Shown piece by piece: positions 1-10,960 of a stretch of 64,000 bases of DNA; position 1 is the first letter of the stretch; each line of letters starts with the position of its first letter. The position numbers and the translations under genes are program-made. The DNA comes from Ricinus communis (taxonomy: Eukaryota > Streptophyta > Magnoliopsida > Malpighiales > Euphorbiaceae), in assembly GCF_019578655.1 (NCBI RefSeq), contig NC_063258.1, positions 7,423,283-7,487,282 on the forward strand, written 5' to 3'. The notes beneath the pieces are model-generated. The model worked only from the letters and a program-made list of their open reading frames with translations, was not told the origin of the DNA and did not search any database.

Positions 1-608
1 GGTCTTCAACTAATACTTCCTGTAACTGTGTCTTAATAGCATCGTCAAATACATTAATAGCATACACAAGATTATCATGATCTAAAGACTGCCTTATAGA
101 ATTATTCAAGTCAAAGGTGACAGTCTCATCTCCTACCCTAAGTTTTAACTTTCCATAACAAAAATCTATCATTGCCCTAGATGTTCTAAAAAAAATATCT
201 ACCTAGAATCATGGGTACACTACCCTCACCGTCCATGTCTAAGTCAACAGGAAATAAAAATTTATTTACTTTTATAAGCACATTCTCTACAATACCCCTA
301 GGATACTTAACAGACCTATCAGGTAATTGTATACTCATCTTAGTGGGTTTAGTCTCTCCCCGCCCTAACTTTGCAAACAGGCTGTATGACATTACATTAT
401 TACTAGCCCCTAAATTAGCTAAAGCATCATCAATAGATAAGTTACCTATAACACAAGGAATAGCAAAATTCCTTGAATCATGTCGCTTTTCCGGTAACTT
501 GTTCTGGAAAATTGCCGAACATTCCTCATTTAGTGTCACGCAAGCCAAGTCCTCAAACTTCCTTTTATTGCTAAGAATCTCCTTTAAGAACTTCGCATAC
601 CTAGGCAT
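1..608 (-). pseudogene. Athila protease and protease-RT spacer, frameshifted
   Basis: The frame opening at 608 gives 140 residues with the retropepsin fold signature. The flap and C-terminal parts are recognisable (PRGIVENVLIKV near residue 105, ILGR near the end). The catalytic Asp of the Asp-Leu-Gly-Ala-Ser motif is Asn here (AAT at 414-416), so the enzyme cannot be active. The frame stops at 186-188 because of one extra T in a T8 run (188-195 on the plus strand). In the shifted frame the expected spacer continues open to base 1 (RAMIDFCYGKLKLRVGDE is readable), so the break is a single-base insertion rather than an end of homology. Confidence 0.85.
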
Positions 609-960
609 TTGTGAAATAGCCTCAACAAAAGGTAAATTTATATGCAGTTGTTTAAATATATCTAGAAATTTATCAAACTACTACTTGACTTGTGCCTGCT
701 TCCACCTGGCAGGGTATAGAATTTTGGGCTGGTATTCCCTCACTCGAATCTCCTTTGCTTCTTCCTTTTCTAGTTCCTTCACCTTGGTAGCTTCAACTTC
801 CCTGCTTGAATCTACCTGCACAGCAACATCATTATTAGAAACAGAGGAAGAACCAGGAATATACTTACTTGATTGCAACGTGATTGCATTCACATGCTCT
901 CTCGAGTTGGACTCTGTAGTGCTAGGCAGAGTCCCTGGCTGTCTCTCGCTGGTCAATCTT
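609..960 (-). pseudogene. Athila gag C-terminal linker with internal deletion
   Basis: An open frame at 681-956 carries the gag-protease linker, with the characteristic NSREHVNAITL and a lysine/glutamate-rich stretch before YQPKILYPARWKQ. At about 955-960 the reading jumps directly to gag sequence (VELLAKKIDQ). In the related copy at 44.6-46.3 kb several hundred bases lie between the same two landmarks, including the zinc knuckle. Copy A1 has therefore lost the nucleocapsid region by deletion. From 609 to 680 the reading is disturbed by a stop but still resembles the linker-protease join. Confidence 0.7.
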
Positions 961-1847
961 CTTAGCTAAAAGCTCCACCTGAGCTGCCAAGGCTAATATA
1001 GAATCTACCTGGTTCACCACTCCTTGCCATCTTGCCCTACTTCTAGAAGACTGTCACTGATCTGTGTTCATGGCCATCTCTTCAATTAAATTTTGGGCCT
1101 ACTCTAGCGTCTTACTGTTGATGGCCCCACCTGCAGCTGCATCTACCATCTGCCTCGTGGATGAGTTCAAGCCACTATAAAAAGTCTGCACCTACATCTA
1201 TAATGGCGAACTATGGTGTGGGCAACATCTTAGCAAGTCCTTGTACCTCTCCCACACATCATACATGCTCTCATCATCACATTGCACAAAAGAAGAAATA
1301 TCATTACGACATCTTTGCAGTCTTACCAGGAGGAAAGTACTTATAAAAAAATTTCTCAGCCAAAAAACTCTAAGTGGTGATGGTGTTGGCTGGTACGGAC
1401 TGTAGCCATCTCTTTGCTCTATCCCTCAAGAAAAATGGGAACAGCCTAAGCCGAATGGCATCATCGCTAGTCCTATTTATTTTGAAGGTATCACAAATCT
1501 CCAAGAAATTTGCAATATGGGCATTAGGATCTTCACTAGGCAAGCCCTCAAACTATACACTCTGTTACACCATCTGAATGGCATTTGGCTTAATTTCGAT
1601 ATTGTTTGCTGCAACAGGTGGCCTTAATATACTAGTGCGTCCCCTCTAAGGAAGGTCTAGCAAACTCGTACATCATCCTATTCGCTTCAGCGACATTGTT
1701 GTTGTTGTCTCCCATGTCTACTGGTGTATGGACAAAAATCTCAATCTACTTCTCGTCCTCTACGTCTAATCACTTCCTCAGCTGCCTGAGGTATTGCTCT
1801 GGTTCGGGCAGAGGGTCTACTTCTGCAGGATTAGAACTCCTAGTCAT
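961..1847 (-). pseudogene. Athila gag, N-terminal and capsid-like region, multiple stops
   Basis: The start codon is taken as ATG at 1847-1845, giving MTRSSNPAEVDPLPEPEQ and then a stop after about 25 codons; homology continues past it. The capsid-like core holds the retrotransposon gag signature (LRDRAKRWL and PANTITTW are readable at about 1374-1440 on the minus strand). Gag would form the virus-like particle. At least three in-frame stops and one frame change interrupt the region. The two other gag copies here (16.1-18.0 kb and 44.6-46.3 kb) have the same N-terminus with the ATG mutated, so this is the only copy retaining the ancestral start. Confidence 0.75.
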
Positions 1848-1990
1848 AAACTACTTGAAATGAACAAGGCAGTAACAAACCAAGCAAATAAATGAAAGGA
1901 TAAATGAATCAAAAGTAAATGTCAAAAATAGAAAAGAAAAATGGCTAAAGTAACAAATAGCAAATTTCACTCTAGTTTTCAAATAAAGAT
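1848..1990 (-). other. Athila leader between gag start and primer site
   Basis: A purine- and A-rich untranslated leader of the minus-strand element. The same short leader separates gag from the primer site in the copies near 18.0-18.1 kb and 46.26-46.38 kb. Nothing else is seen in it. Confidence 0.55.
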
Positions 1991-2008
1991 TCCCCAACAA
2001 CAGCGCCA
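1991..2008 (-). promoter_or_regulatory. Primer binding site for tRNA-Asp (degenerate)
   Basis: The plus strand reads TCCCCAACAACAGCGCCA. The 3' end of plant tRNA-Asp is TCCCCGGCAACGGCGCCA, so 15 of 18 bases agree and the minus strand is the matching primer site for minus-strand DNA synthesis. Its position directly inside the LTR edge, with gag following, is the arrangement expected of Athila elements. Confidence 0.8.
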
Positions 2009-2014
2009 AAAACT

Positions 2015-3456
2015 TAATGCGCTACATATGCAACTACAGCTAAGGCAGTGAACCTATCGACGTAGCCTAGCACAATGCAAGTATTAAAATATTTCATTCT
2101 TTGTTATCTAGCCTAAAATTAATGACGGATGGTTTATAGATTTACTAATGACTAAAAGCTATGTTCTAAATGGAATGCGAAAATGAATGAGTCAATAGAC
2201 CAATTAAGACAAGAAAGGAAACCTAAAGGGGACCTAGACTAGTTGTCAATCAAACAAAAGGTAACAGATTGTTGAGTCCAATTATGCTACCCGTGGATGA
2301 ATTCTTAACTAAGTTCGGTTTTCCTCTCGAGACAACCAAATTCCTAAACCTAAGAACCTAAAGTTGGAATCTCTTCCTAACTATTGATTATTAAGTTAGC
2401 CTTAAGCTTTAATCCGCGTTTATTAATCTTTGTTAATTCTTAATCTGGTAAATTAATTAATCTTATCTCTAAGTGAAAATTAACCTGATCTTGCGATTAA
2501 ATTTCCAAACTCAATTGCTAAAAGAATTCTATGAACAGTAATCGACACATTCGATGTAAAGAGAACTGGATTTAGTTATTAATTGCAAAAAGAATACAAG
2601 AAGGAAGCTCAACCAATCTCAACAATTCAGTACAAAGCTAACATAGTAAGGAACCCCAATTGGTTCAACCAATCTAGCTACACATGTTCATGTCTAAAGC
2701 AAATATGAATACAATTACAATGAAAGAATAAAGAAATCATAACATATACACCCTTTTCCTAGAATTGGATGAACAGCTCAAAGTCTTGATCTACACTGCG
2801 GTTGATCTCCAGAATTGCTTCTTGATTTGCTCCAAAACTCCTCCTCAACCTTCAATCCAAAACCCAGATCATGAATCTTACGTTCCAAGGTCGAATCAGT
2901 TTCTTAGAAGCCACCTAAAATGCCTGACAACACGTCTAGCAAACTTACAATAGAAGATCAAAAGTCATAATCATCGATCTGGAACTCTCTTTTCTCTTTT
3001 TGGCTTGTTCCTTTTATTCATTACACAAATACGGGCGTGTTCTAGCCCGTGTCCCTTAACACGGGCTGTGTTGGACTCCAATTGACAAAATGAACTGAAT
3101 CGAGCATGGCCGTGTTCTTGCCCGTGTTAACCAATATAGGTCGTGCTCTAGGGCATGTACACTCGATAAACATGCTAGTTCAAAGTGCTTAAGCTACACG
3201 GCTTGAAATTTCTGCATGGCCTTTAATACGGGACATGTTGACTTCCCAAAAGTCAACCCAAGGTCAAAAGATTCTGATTTCGTCCATTTTCGCCCGAAAT
3301 TGATCTAAAATTGCTAAAGCACTGATGATGGACCTATAAAATCTCCTGAAACACGAAAGTACATAAAACAAAGGTGATCTTAGAATGAAAATACAATAAA
3401 TGCTAAGAAAATGCATGGTAACATGTCAGCAAATATGTGTAAAACTATGCATATCA
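2015..3456 (-). repeat. Athila LTR, subfamily I (5' LTR of copy A1)
   Basis: On the minus strand it starts TGATATGCATAG and ends in a degenerate GCATTA (ancestral GCATCA), about 1.44 kb. The copy at 10,961-12,473 aligns along its whole length, which defines both edges. Short open frames inside it are chance. Near 3,030-3,240 there is a cluster of ACACGGG/CCCGTGT words able to pair with each other. The outer edge abuts a 1-kb monomer at 3,457 without a recognisable target duplication. Confidence 0.75.
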
Positions 3457-6400
3457 TGAGCATATTATTTTAGTTTTCTACATTTCAGAAAATCAAGTTG
3501 TGGGTTCTTTCAAGAGCTTTTCGGACTTATGAAGACTCGCGCTAGCGAACTTTGACTTATCACTTACGTTTTTCATTTCTTTTGTGTTCTTTGTCTATCA
3601 TTGTGGTTAAATCAATTTGATTTGATCCTTATGCTTAGTCGTATAAAAGAGAATAAAGAACTTATGGTTTTTTTTCCTTATCGGATCCGAAATCCTACCT
3701 ATGTTCTCATTTTGTTCATCTCTTTTGTGCCTCTCTTTCTAATCTTTGTCTAGTATGAGGGTTTGGTTTTATTAGAGGAGCATAAACACGAGTGTTTTGA
3801 GTGAAAATGCTCATTGAAGCGGCAATGACAAGTACCAATCCAATGCTTAGACCAATTCAAAGAAATAAAATTAGCTGATAGAGTATTGATATCATTCTTA
3901 CAATGATCGTGGATGAATCTTTTAGAAGAGAGGGAGTAGCGAGAATTAAGGGATGCCTAAATATCCCGATTCAGGATTTGCACCATTGTGATATGTCCTT
4001 CTTTATCGCCCACGTCCTTTCTTTCTTTTATGTGCTTTATCTACCATTGTCTTTAAATCATTTTGATTCAATCCTTACGTATGCCATATGGAAGAGAATA
4101 AAGAACTAGTGATTTCTTTCCTTATCAGATATGAAATCCTAGCTATGTTCTCATTTTGTTTGTTTCTTTTTTTGTCTCTTTCGAGACATAAATCCATACG
4201 CGTAAGAGAGTAATCATGTTATTTGTAATTAATCCAAGCATAATATAAGTGAAAATGCAAGTGCTATGATATTTGGGATGAATATAATGAAGTCATTTGG
4301 ATTGGAGTGTTATTAGGTATGCCCACACGAATTTTCCTTTATTTTTGTTAAGCTGGCTCATAAAATTTGGGACTACGAGAGTTGTTGACTAGTCAACTCC
4401 TCTCTCATTCCTGATTTGACTTCAGTTTATTCATCTTTCTTTATTTATTTTTTTCATATTTAGCTTCTAGTTTCTTCTTCTTATGGAATGAGGGCTTTCA
4501 CGCTATAAAAATCACATGCAACCGAATACTTTTCAATTTTCTACCTTGTGGAAAATCAAGTTACGGATTTTTTCAAGAACTTTTCATGTTAATGTGTTGG
4601 GGGCCTGCAATTCAAAAGGGGCTCTCAAGTTTATTCATGGAGGTTCTATATCAAGGATTGGCGTACGGAATCCTAGGAATGCGATTGTCAAGTTTGACCA
4701 GTAGCATTGGAGAGTGACTTGATTATCTTGCAGGAGGAGATGTAAATCCATACACGTAAAGTAGAAATCATGTTGCTTTTGATCAATCGAAATGGGAATG
4801 CACGTGTTACGATGTTTAGGATGCATATAGTGATGTAATTTGGGCTGAAGAGTTATTAGGTATACCCACATGAATTATTTCTTGATATTATTAAGCAGAC
4901 TCATAAAAAATTTAGGACTACGAGAGTTATTGACCAATCACCTTTTTTCTAGTTCTTGATTTGATAATAGTTTATTTATTTTTCTATTTTTATTTATTCA
5001 TATTTAGCATATAGTTTCTTCTTCTTATGGAATGAGGGCTTGCGCACTATAAAAACCCCATGCAACAGAATAGTTGAGGCTAGTGAGCATATTATCTCAG
5101 TTTTCTACCTTTTGGAAAATCAAGTTATGGTTTCCTTCAAGAACTTTGCAGAATTTAGGACAACCGGAGTTGTTGACCAGTTAACTCCTCTTTATTTAGT
5201 ACGATGGTTTGGTTTTATTTGGGGAGCATAAACATAACTGTTAAGAGAAAGCTCATGAAAGCGACAATCATAGGCATTGATCCTATACTAGGACTAATGT
5301 GAAGAAAAAGAATTTGCTAATCGAGTATGGATATAATTCTCAGAATTATTATGAATGAATCTTTTAAAAGAGAGAAGGAACATCGTGAATCGAGGCACGC
5401 CTAAATATTCTGATGCGGGATATGTACCATTGGGATCTCTGTCATTCCTTGTTCCTCTAGGCACGAGGACTACATGATGACTCAAGGATTGGCATAAGGG
5501 ATCATCGGAATGTAACTGACAAGCTTGTCCGATGGTATTAGGGCTTAGCTTGAAGATCAAGCAAGATGAGGCATAAATCCACACATATAAAGGAGAAATC
5601 ATGTTGCTTTCAATTAATCCCACCATGAGTGAGTGTGTTCTGATGTTTGGGAGGCATATAATGAAGTATATTGGGCCAGAGTGTTATTAGGTACGCGCAC
5701 ATGAATTTTTCCTTATTTTTGTTAAGGAATCATGGGAATGCAATTGATAATCTTGACCAGTGGCATTGGAGCATTACTTGATGATTAAGCAATATGAGAT
5801 GCAAATCGACGCGCATAAGAGAGAAACCATATTACTTTTGATTAATACAAGTGGGAATGCAAACATTTTGATCTTTGGGACACATGTAATAATGTAATAT
5901 GAGTCGGAGTGTGATTAGGTAGGCCCACATAAATTTTCCTTTATTGTCATTAAGTTGGCTCATAAAATTTGGGACTACGAGAGTTGTTGGCCACTCAACT
6001 CATCTCTAGTTCTTGATTTGACTTTGGTTTATTCATATTTAGCTTATAGTTTCTTCTTCTTATGGAATGAAGGCTTTCGCACTATGAAAACCACATGCAA
6101 CTGAATAGTTGAGGCTAGTGAGCATATTATTTTGGTTTTCTACCATGTAGAGAATTAAGTTATGAGTTCTTTCAAGAACTTTGCAGACTTGTGAAGACTC
6201 GCACTAGCGAACCTAGACTTATTGCTCACATCCTTCCTTTCCTTTGTGTTCTTTGACTACCCTCACTTTGATTTGATCCTTACGCTTAGCCATGGAAGAG
6301 AATGAAGAACTTGTAATTTCTTTTCTTATCGGATATGAAATCCTACCTATTCTCTTAATGTTCGTTTCTTTTATTTGTCTCTTTCTAATCTATGTCTTGT

Positions 6401-7655
6401 ATGATTATTTGGTTTTATTTAGCGAGCATAAATAGGAGTCTTGAGTTAAAGCGTGTGAAAGCAACTATTATAGGAGCCAATCTAATGCCTGGATAAATGA
6501 GAAGAAAAAAAAATAGTTGATCGAGTATTGATACCATTCAAATGATTTCGGATAAATCTTTTGTAAGAGAGAGGAAACAACATGAATCGAGGCACGCCCA
6601 AATAATCTAATTCAAGATTTACATCATTGGGATCTTCATCATTCCATATTTCTATAGGCAGGAGGACTTCATGATGACATAAGGATTGCGGTAAGGGATC
6701 AGCGGAACACAATTGACAAGCTTAACTAGTGATATTAGGAGAAATCATGGTGTTTTCGATTAATCCAAGCATAATACAAGCAGCAATGTAAATGCTTGGA
6801 TGTCTAAGATGCATATAACGAATCAATTTGGGTCGAAGTGTTATTAGGTTGCCGACGTGAATTCTCAATTATTTTCGTTGAGCTGGCTCACCAAATTTGA
6901 TATATAAGAGTTGTTGACCAATCAACTACTATCTAGTTCTTGATTTGACTTTAGTTTATTCATATTTCTATATTTATTTATTCATATTTAGCTTTCAGTT
7001 TCTTCTTCTATTGGAATGAGGGCTTTCACACTATAAAAACAACATGTAACTGAATGCTTGAGGCTCGTGAGCATATTATTTAAGTTTTCTACATTGTGGG
7101 AGATCATGTTGTGGGTTCCTTCAAGAGCTTTTAAGACTTATCAAGACTCGCACTAATGAACTTTCACTTATCACTTACGCCCTTCCTTTCTTTTATGTTC
7201 TTTGTCTACTCTTATGTTTAAATCAATTCTATTTGATATTTATGCTTAGTTGTATAGAAGAGAACAAAGAACTAGTGAAATCCTACCTATGTTCTTATTT
7301 TGTTCATTTCTTTCATGCCTCTCTTTCTAATCTTTGTCTAGTATAAGGGTTTGGTTTTATTTGGGGACCATAAATACGAAAAAGCTTATAGAAGCGGCAA
7401 TTATAGGCACCAATCTAATGCTTGGACAAATGCAAAAATAAAATTAGTTGATCGAGTGTTGATATTATTCTCAGAATGATCACAGACGAATCTGTTGGAG
7501 GAGAGAGGAAATGACAAGAATCGAAGCTTGCCTAAATATTCCGATTCAGATTTACACCATTAGTATCTCCATCGTTGCTTGTTCCACTAGGCACTAGGAC
7601 TCCTAATGGTATAAGGATTAGAAATAAATTCGATTTGATCCTTACGCAAAGAACA
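3457..7655 (+). repeat. Array of about 4.5 copies of the ~1-kb monomer
   Basis: The landmark GAGCATATTATTT followed by TTTTCTAC recurs near 3461, 5090, 6120 and 7070, and a degraded copy without the first landmark lies near 4530. Well-preserved neighbours are 0.95-1.07 kb apart; the 4530-5090 interval is a deleted unit. Each full unit also contains a block with GAGGAC in a direct series, a purine block with GAGGAAA, the ACTATAAAAACC box, and the phrase CTTCTTCTTATGGAATGAGG. Units differ from each other by many substitutions and small indels, so the array is old. No conserved open frame spans the units, so I regard it as satellite-like rather than coding. Confidence 0.8.
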
Positions 7656-7729
7656 TATGTCATATGCTTAATGATGTGCAACATGAATCTACTCCCAACG
7701 AATCTAATCCCTGCTCTGATACCATTAAA
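7656..7729 (-). mobile_element. Tekay-like element: short internal remnant with tRNA-iMet primer site
   Basis: The plus strand has GCTCTGATACCA at 7713-7724, the exact complement of TGGTATCAGAGC, the initiator-tRNA-Met primer site used by many plant LTR elements. It lies five bases inside an LTR that starts TGTCACAACC on the plus strand at 7730. Only about 60 bases of leader remain before the 1-kb monomer begins, so the element has lost its whole coding region. Confidence 0.75.
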
Positions 7730-8393
7730 TGTCACAACCTCGTTACATGCTAACCAACAGACATTTGTCAGGTAGCATACAAGCGTCGTAGACTATATAC
7801 TACATATAGATAGGTCAATATTCAGATTGTTAAGAATCAAGACATAAGGTTATTAACATATAAACATATGATTATACTTAAACATCATTAAACAAGTATT
7901 CAAAACATCTTCTTATGCCTTATAAGGCACACTTCCATATACATCACATAACTGCGATCAAAATGCATCAGGAGGAGACTCCACAAAACTGGCCTAACCT
8001 GACAGAACTTCTAAAAGCTAGACTTCGGATACAACCAACAGATGCACTACTATTTAGAAACCTAAAAAAAAAAATTTTGGAGAGGGGTGAGCCTCCAGCT
8101 CAGTAAATAAATAATCAATATAATCTATATCATATACACTTATTACAATTTCCACCGAATCACATAACTTACCATGATTCATAATTTAGGCATAAGTTCA
8201 TACCATTCTACTCAATTCATTACAACCATCATAAAAAAAATACAATTAAGCAATTATGGTTAGTTCTCACGGCTCGTGGATCCCCTTTAATGTGCTGCTT
8301 CGCCTTATCCTCACCTATCGCACACGTAAGATGCTCCGCCTCATCCTCATATTACACACTTTTATAGCCTCTCTAGGCTTTAGCCTCCCAAGT

Positions 8394-8429
<36 letters not shown>

Positions 8430-10065
8430 CTTTTTTTTTTCACAGGGGAATCCACCATTCATATGCGCATACGCACTTAACATCACAATTCAATCATTTC
8501 ACTTATATCATATTCAAGCAATAATAATTGTTTCACTCAACACCAATCATTTCCATCTCATTCATTCAAACATAATACAATTTCAAGCAAACACAAGCAT
8601 TCGCGGAACATTTGATTAAATATATGAATATAGCAAATATTAACTATTTACTTACTCAAAATACACTTATTCCTTCAATATAGAAGAACCTCCTTTCTCC
8701 ACAGCTTCCTTTCCAGGCCTTTGAGTTCCTCTTAACACATTCATCAATTTACATTTCATGCATATTTCAAAAATTCATGTAAATGCTAGTTCTATTGCAT
8801 TACAAGATCATTCCCTTTCTAATTCATAGGTCTAACTCTTCCTCTAAGACTCTCAATTACTGTTTTAATATCATATAAACATGTTCCATCTAGCTTTATA
8901 CTAATTTTAACTCAAATTAACATCAAATAAATAGCATAAAACTAATCTCCAACATCTCTGTTTTCTGGATAGAATTTAGTACCAAAGTACATTTATTGCT
9001 GGGAAAAATTGGCTTAATGTAAAAATCTAGTATTAAATAGCCATATATTTTTATGTATCTAGTTTTATCTCCAAGAAGAATTACTCAATTCCGACTTCTA
9101 TAGATTTAATTATTCCTAAATTACTGAGCAAGGGTCATACAGCTCGCTATACCTGAGCAGCAATTTGTTTGTTCAATTTAAGCAACCAAAATGACAAAAC
9201 TAGCAAAATCACAAAACTACAAAGTTATAGAGGACTCTTCAAAATTTCCATAGACACATTAAGCTTAATTTTGATTTATATAACGCATGTTATGCCTAAA
9301 ATACAGAACATGAAGGTTGCTAGAATTTTGACAGTTTTCTGTCTTGACATATTTAAATTTAAATCAAGCTTAATCTCTATGCAATCATTCAATACTCTAC
9401 TAATTCATAATAATCAGACCTTTAATTAATCAATGAATGCATCAGTTGAAGTTTTCCCAATTTATAATCAAGAACTCTAATGACAAATTAATAATACTCA
9501 AGTAACAACTCACCAATTTCAGCTTTTAGGTTGCTAATATGCTCAAATCCTTTAGCTTTAGCTTGGCTCCTTTAATAGTTGGTAAAATCCTATCTTAATC
9601 TTAAGTTTTTCTAGGTATTTCACTCCTCTCTCTTGTTCCAAATTTTTAGTTTTTGGCCATGTACGAATTTTAGAGAAATGAAGAGGTAAAATGAGCTTGC
9701 TCATGGTTCCAATTTCCAAGATTCATCTCTCAATGCCACCACCTACTAAAACTAGTTTTATCATCTTAAGTTAATTCTTACTAACCATACATAAGTACTC
9801 ACTTTTTATTGTATCTTTTAAGTCCAATCTATTTACCCAACCTTTAACTATTGGTTTAATTAAGTCTTAAGGCTTAATACACATAACCCATATACTTAAT
9901 CAACTTATCTAAATTAATAATCTAATATCATGCTTCTTATTCTCTACTTATAATTAATATATATCTATTCTTATAAAATAAAAATATTATTAATATACCA
10001 TCATATGCCTAATGATGAAATGTAAATGCACATAACATGTGTGATGAGAAAATGCAGGCGTTACA
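7730..10065 (-). repeat. Long LTR, Tekay/Del-like chromovirus
   Basis: On the minus strand it runs from TGTAACGCC to GGTTGTGACA, so both termini show TGT...ACA, and it is followed by the tRNA-iMet primer site. Its length of about 2.34 kb and its GTGACA end suit the Tekay/Del lineage, which has unusually long LTRs; the lineage call is from LTR form only. It contains a TA microsatellite at 8397-8428. Several open frames of 60-90 codons inside it (for example 8256-8480 and 9169-9429) have no recognisable domain and are taken as chance. Confidence 0.65.
8397..8428. repeat. (TA)n microsatellite
   Basis: Uninterrupted TA dinucleotides for about 30 bases, followed by a T-rich tract. It lies inside the long LTR. 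Confidence 0.95.
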
Positions 10066-10604
10066 CAAAGGCCTTGACCCAACACTTTATTAGAAGTGTG
10101 AACCTTGGTATAAAAAAGGTTTTGGATGCTGCACTCAAGATTACAAAGAAGGTGAGTGATAAGTCTCAAGGAATGCCAGAAGAACAAGTCTTGATAAGTT
10201 CACAAGTTTTAGAAGAACCAAGAATTGAATTCTCCCAGTGGAATCAATAATAAAAATCTTCATTAACCTTGAGCCATTCAGCTATAGTTTGTTTAAATAG
10301 CCAAAGATACAACCTTAGCTTCCTTTACACGTTTAGGCAGAAACTAGAATAGGAAAAAAGAAATCAAAGGCTAAATTATAAGTTTCCCAAATAACAAAAT
10401 AAGTAACTAGAGTGATTTAGACAATCTTTGATATAGGAAGAATGGACTAAATCAACATCTAGTATTCATAAATAACTACAAGGGGTGTATGCCCTTGTTT
10501 CCTAAATAAAATTAGGCACCTAGGTCAAGCTCACAAGCATGCGCCTCCTTGTTTCCTCTTTAAGCTTGTTTCCTTGCTTCCTCTTTAAGAATTCAGCCTT
10601 CCCT
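10066..10604. other. Unassigned single-copy stretch between two retroelements
   Basis: This does not match any other part of the window. A plus-strand frame is open from 10026 to 10250, but its first 14 codons lie in the LTR; the rest (containing LDAALKITKKVSDK) resembles nothing I recognise. Near 10,543-10,585 a short direct duplication of TTTCCTCTTTAAG-type sequence occurs. It may be an exon scrap or part of another element. Confidence 0.35.
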
Positions 10605-10960
10605 TGTGTGTTTAAAGGTTAAGTCTAAATTGCAATCCACGGGTTATATACTCCTTTGCCTATTCCTGATGTTCCTTGGACAGATTTATCTATGGATTTT
10701 AAACTTGGATTGCCTAGGACTAGGAAGGGCCAAGATAATATATTTGTTCTTATGGATAGATTCAGTAAGATGGCTCACTTAATACCATGGCATAAAACCA
10801 GTGATGCTACTTACATTGTTGAATTATTTATTAGGGAAGTTGTGCGATTGCATGGAGTCCCAAAAACCATTATAAGTGAAAGTGATGTTAAATTCTTAAG
10901 TCATTTTTGGCATGTGTTATGGGGTAAGTTAGGCACTAAATTATTATTTTCCAATACTTG
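10605..10960 (+). pseudogene. CRM-like chromovirus integrase fragment
   Basis: Plus-strand reading gives the integrase core from the end of the zinc-binding domain ([14 protein letters not shown]) to KLLFSNTC, about 110 residues. The first catalytic Asp (in SMDF) is present. The second, expected in a Ser-Asp-Arg-Asp context, reads Ser-Glu-Ser-Asp, so it is changed. The third catalytic residue is missing because an Athila LTR starts at 10,961 immediately after ACTTG. The same domain is seen more completely at 40.8-41.3 kb, with close residue agreement. Confidence 0.8.

Larger units (their letters stand above)
1..1847 (-). mobile_element. Athila-type Ty3/gypsy element, 5' internal part (copy A1)
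   Basis: On the minus strand this stretch reads gag, gag-linker, aspartic protease and the spacer that leads to reverse transcriptase; it leaves the window at base 1, so RT, RNase H and integrase are not seen. It is followed at 1991-2008 by a tRNA-Asp type primer site and at 2015-3456 by an LTR, which fixes orientation. The Athila assignment rests on the gag motif ending LRDRAKRWL, the linker NSREHVNAITL, and the protease context GNLSIDDALANLGAS, all typical of that lineage. The copy is dead: it has a protease active-site change, stops in gag, a homopolymer frameshift and a deletion of the zinc-knuckle region. Confidence 0.85.

Noticed and set aside
211..969. 252-codon plus-strand frame opposite gag-protease
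   Set aside because: Antisense shadow of the Athila protease and linker; the minus strand carries the recognisable motifs.
7713..7724. tRNA gene fragments at primer sites (also near 2,000, 18,130, 46,390, 43,180 and 62,505)
   Set aside because: Matches cover only 12-18 bases and lie next to LTR edges. They are primer binding sites; no cloverleaf can be formed.
9169..9429. 86-codon frame
   Set aside because: Inside the long Tekay-like LTR, AT-rich composition, no motif and no conserved partner.
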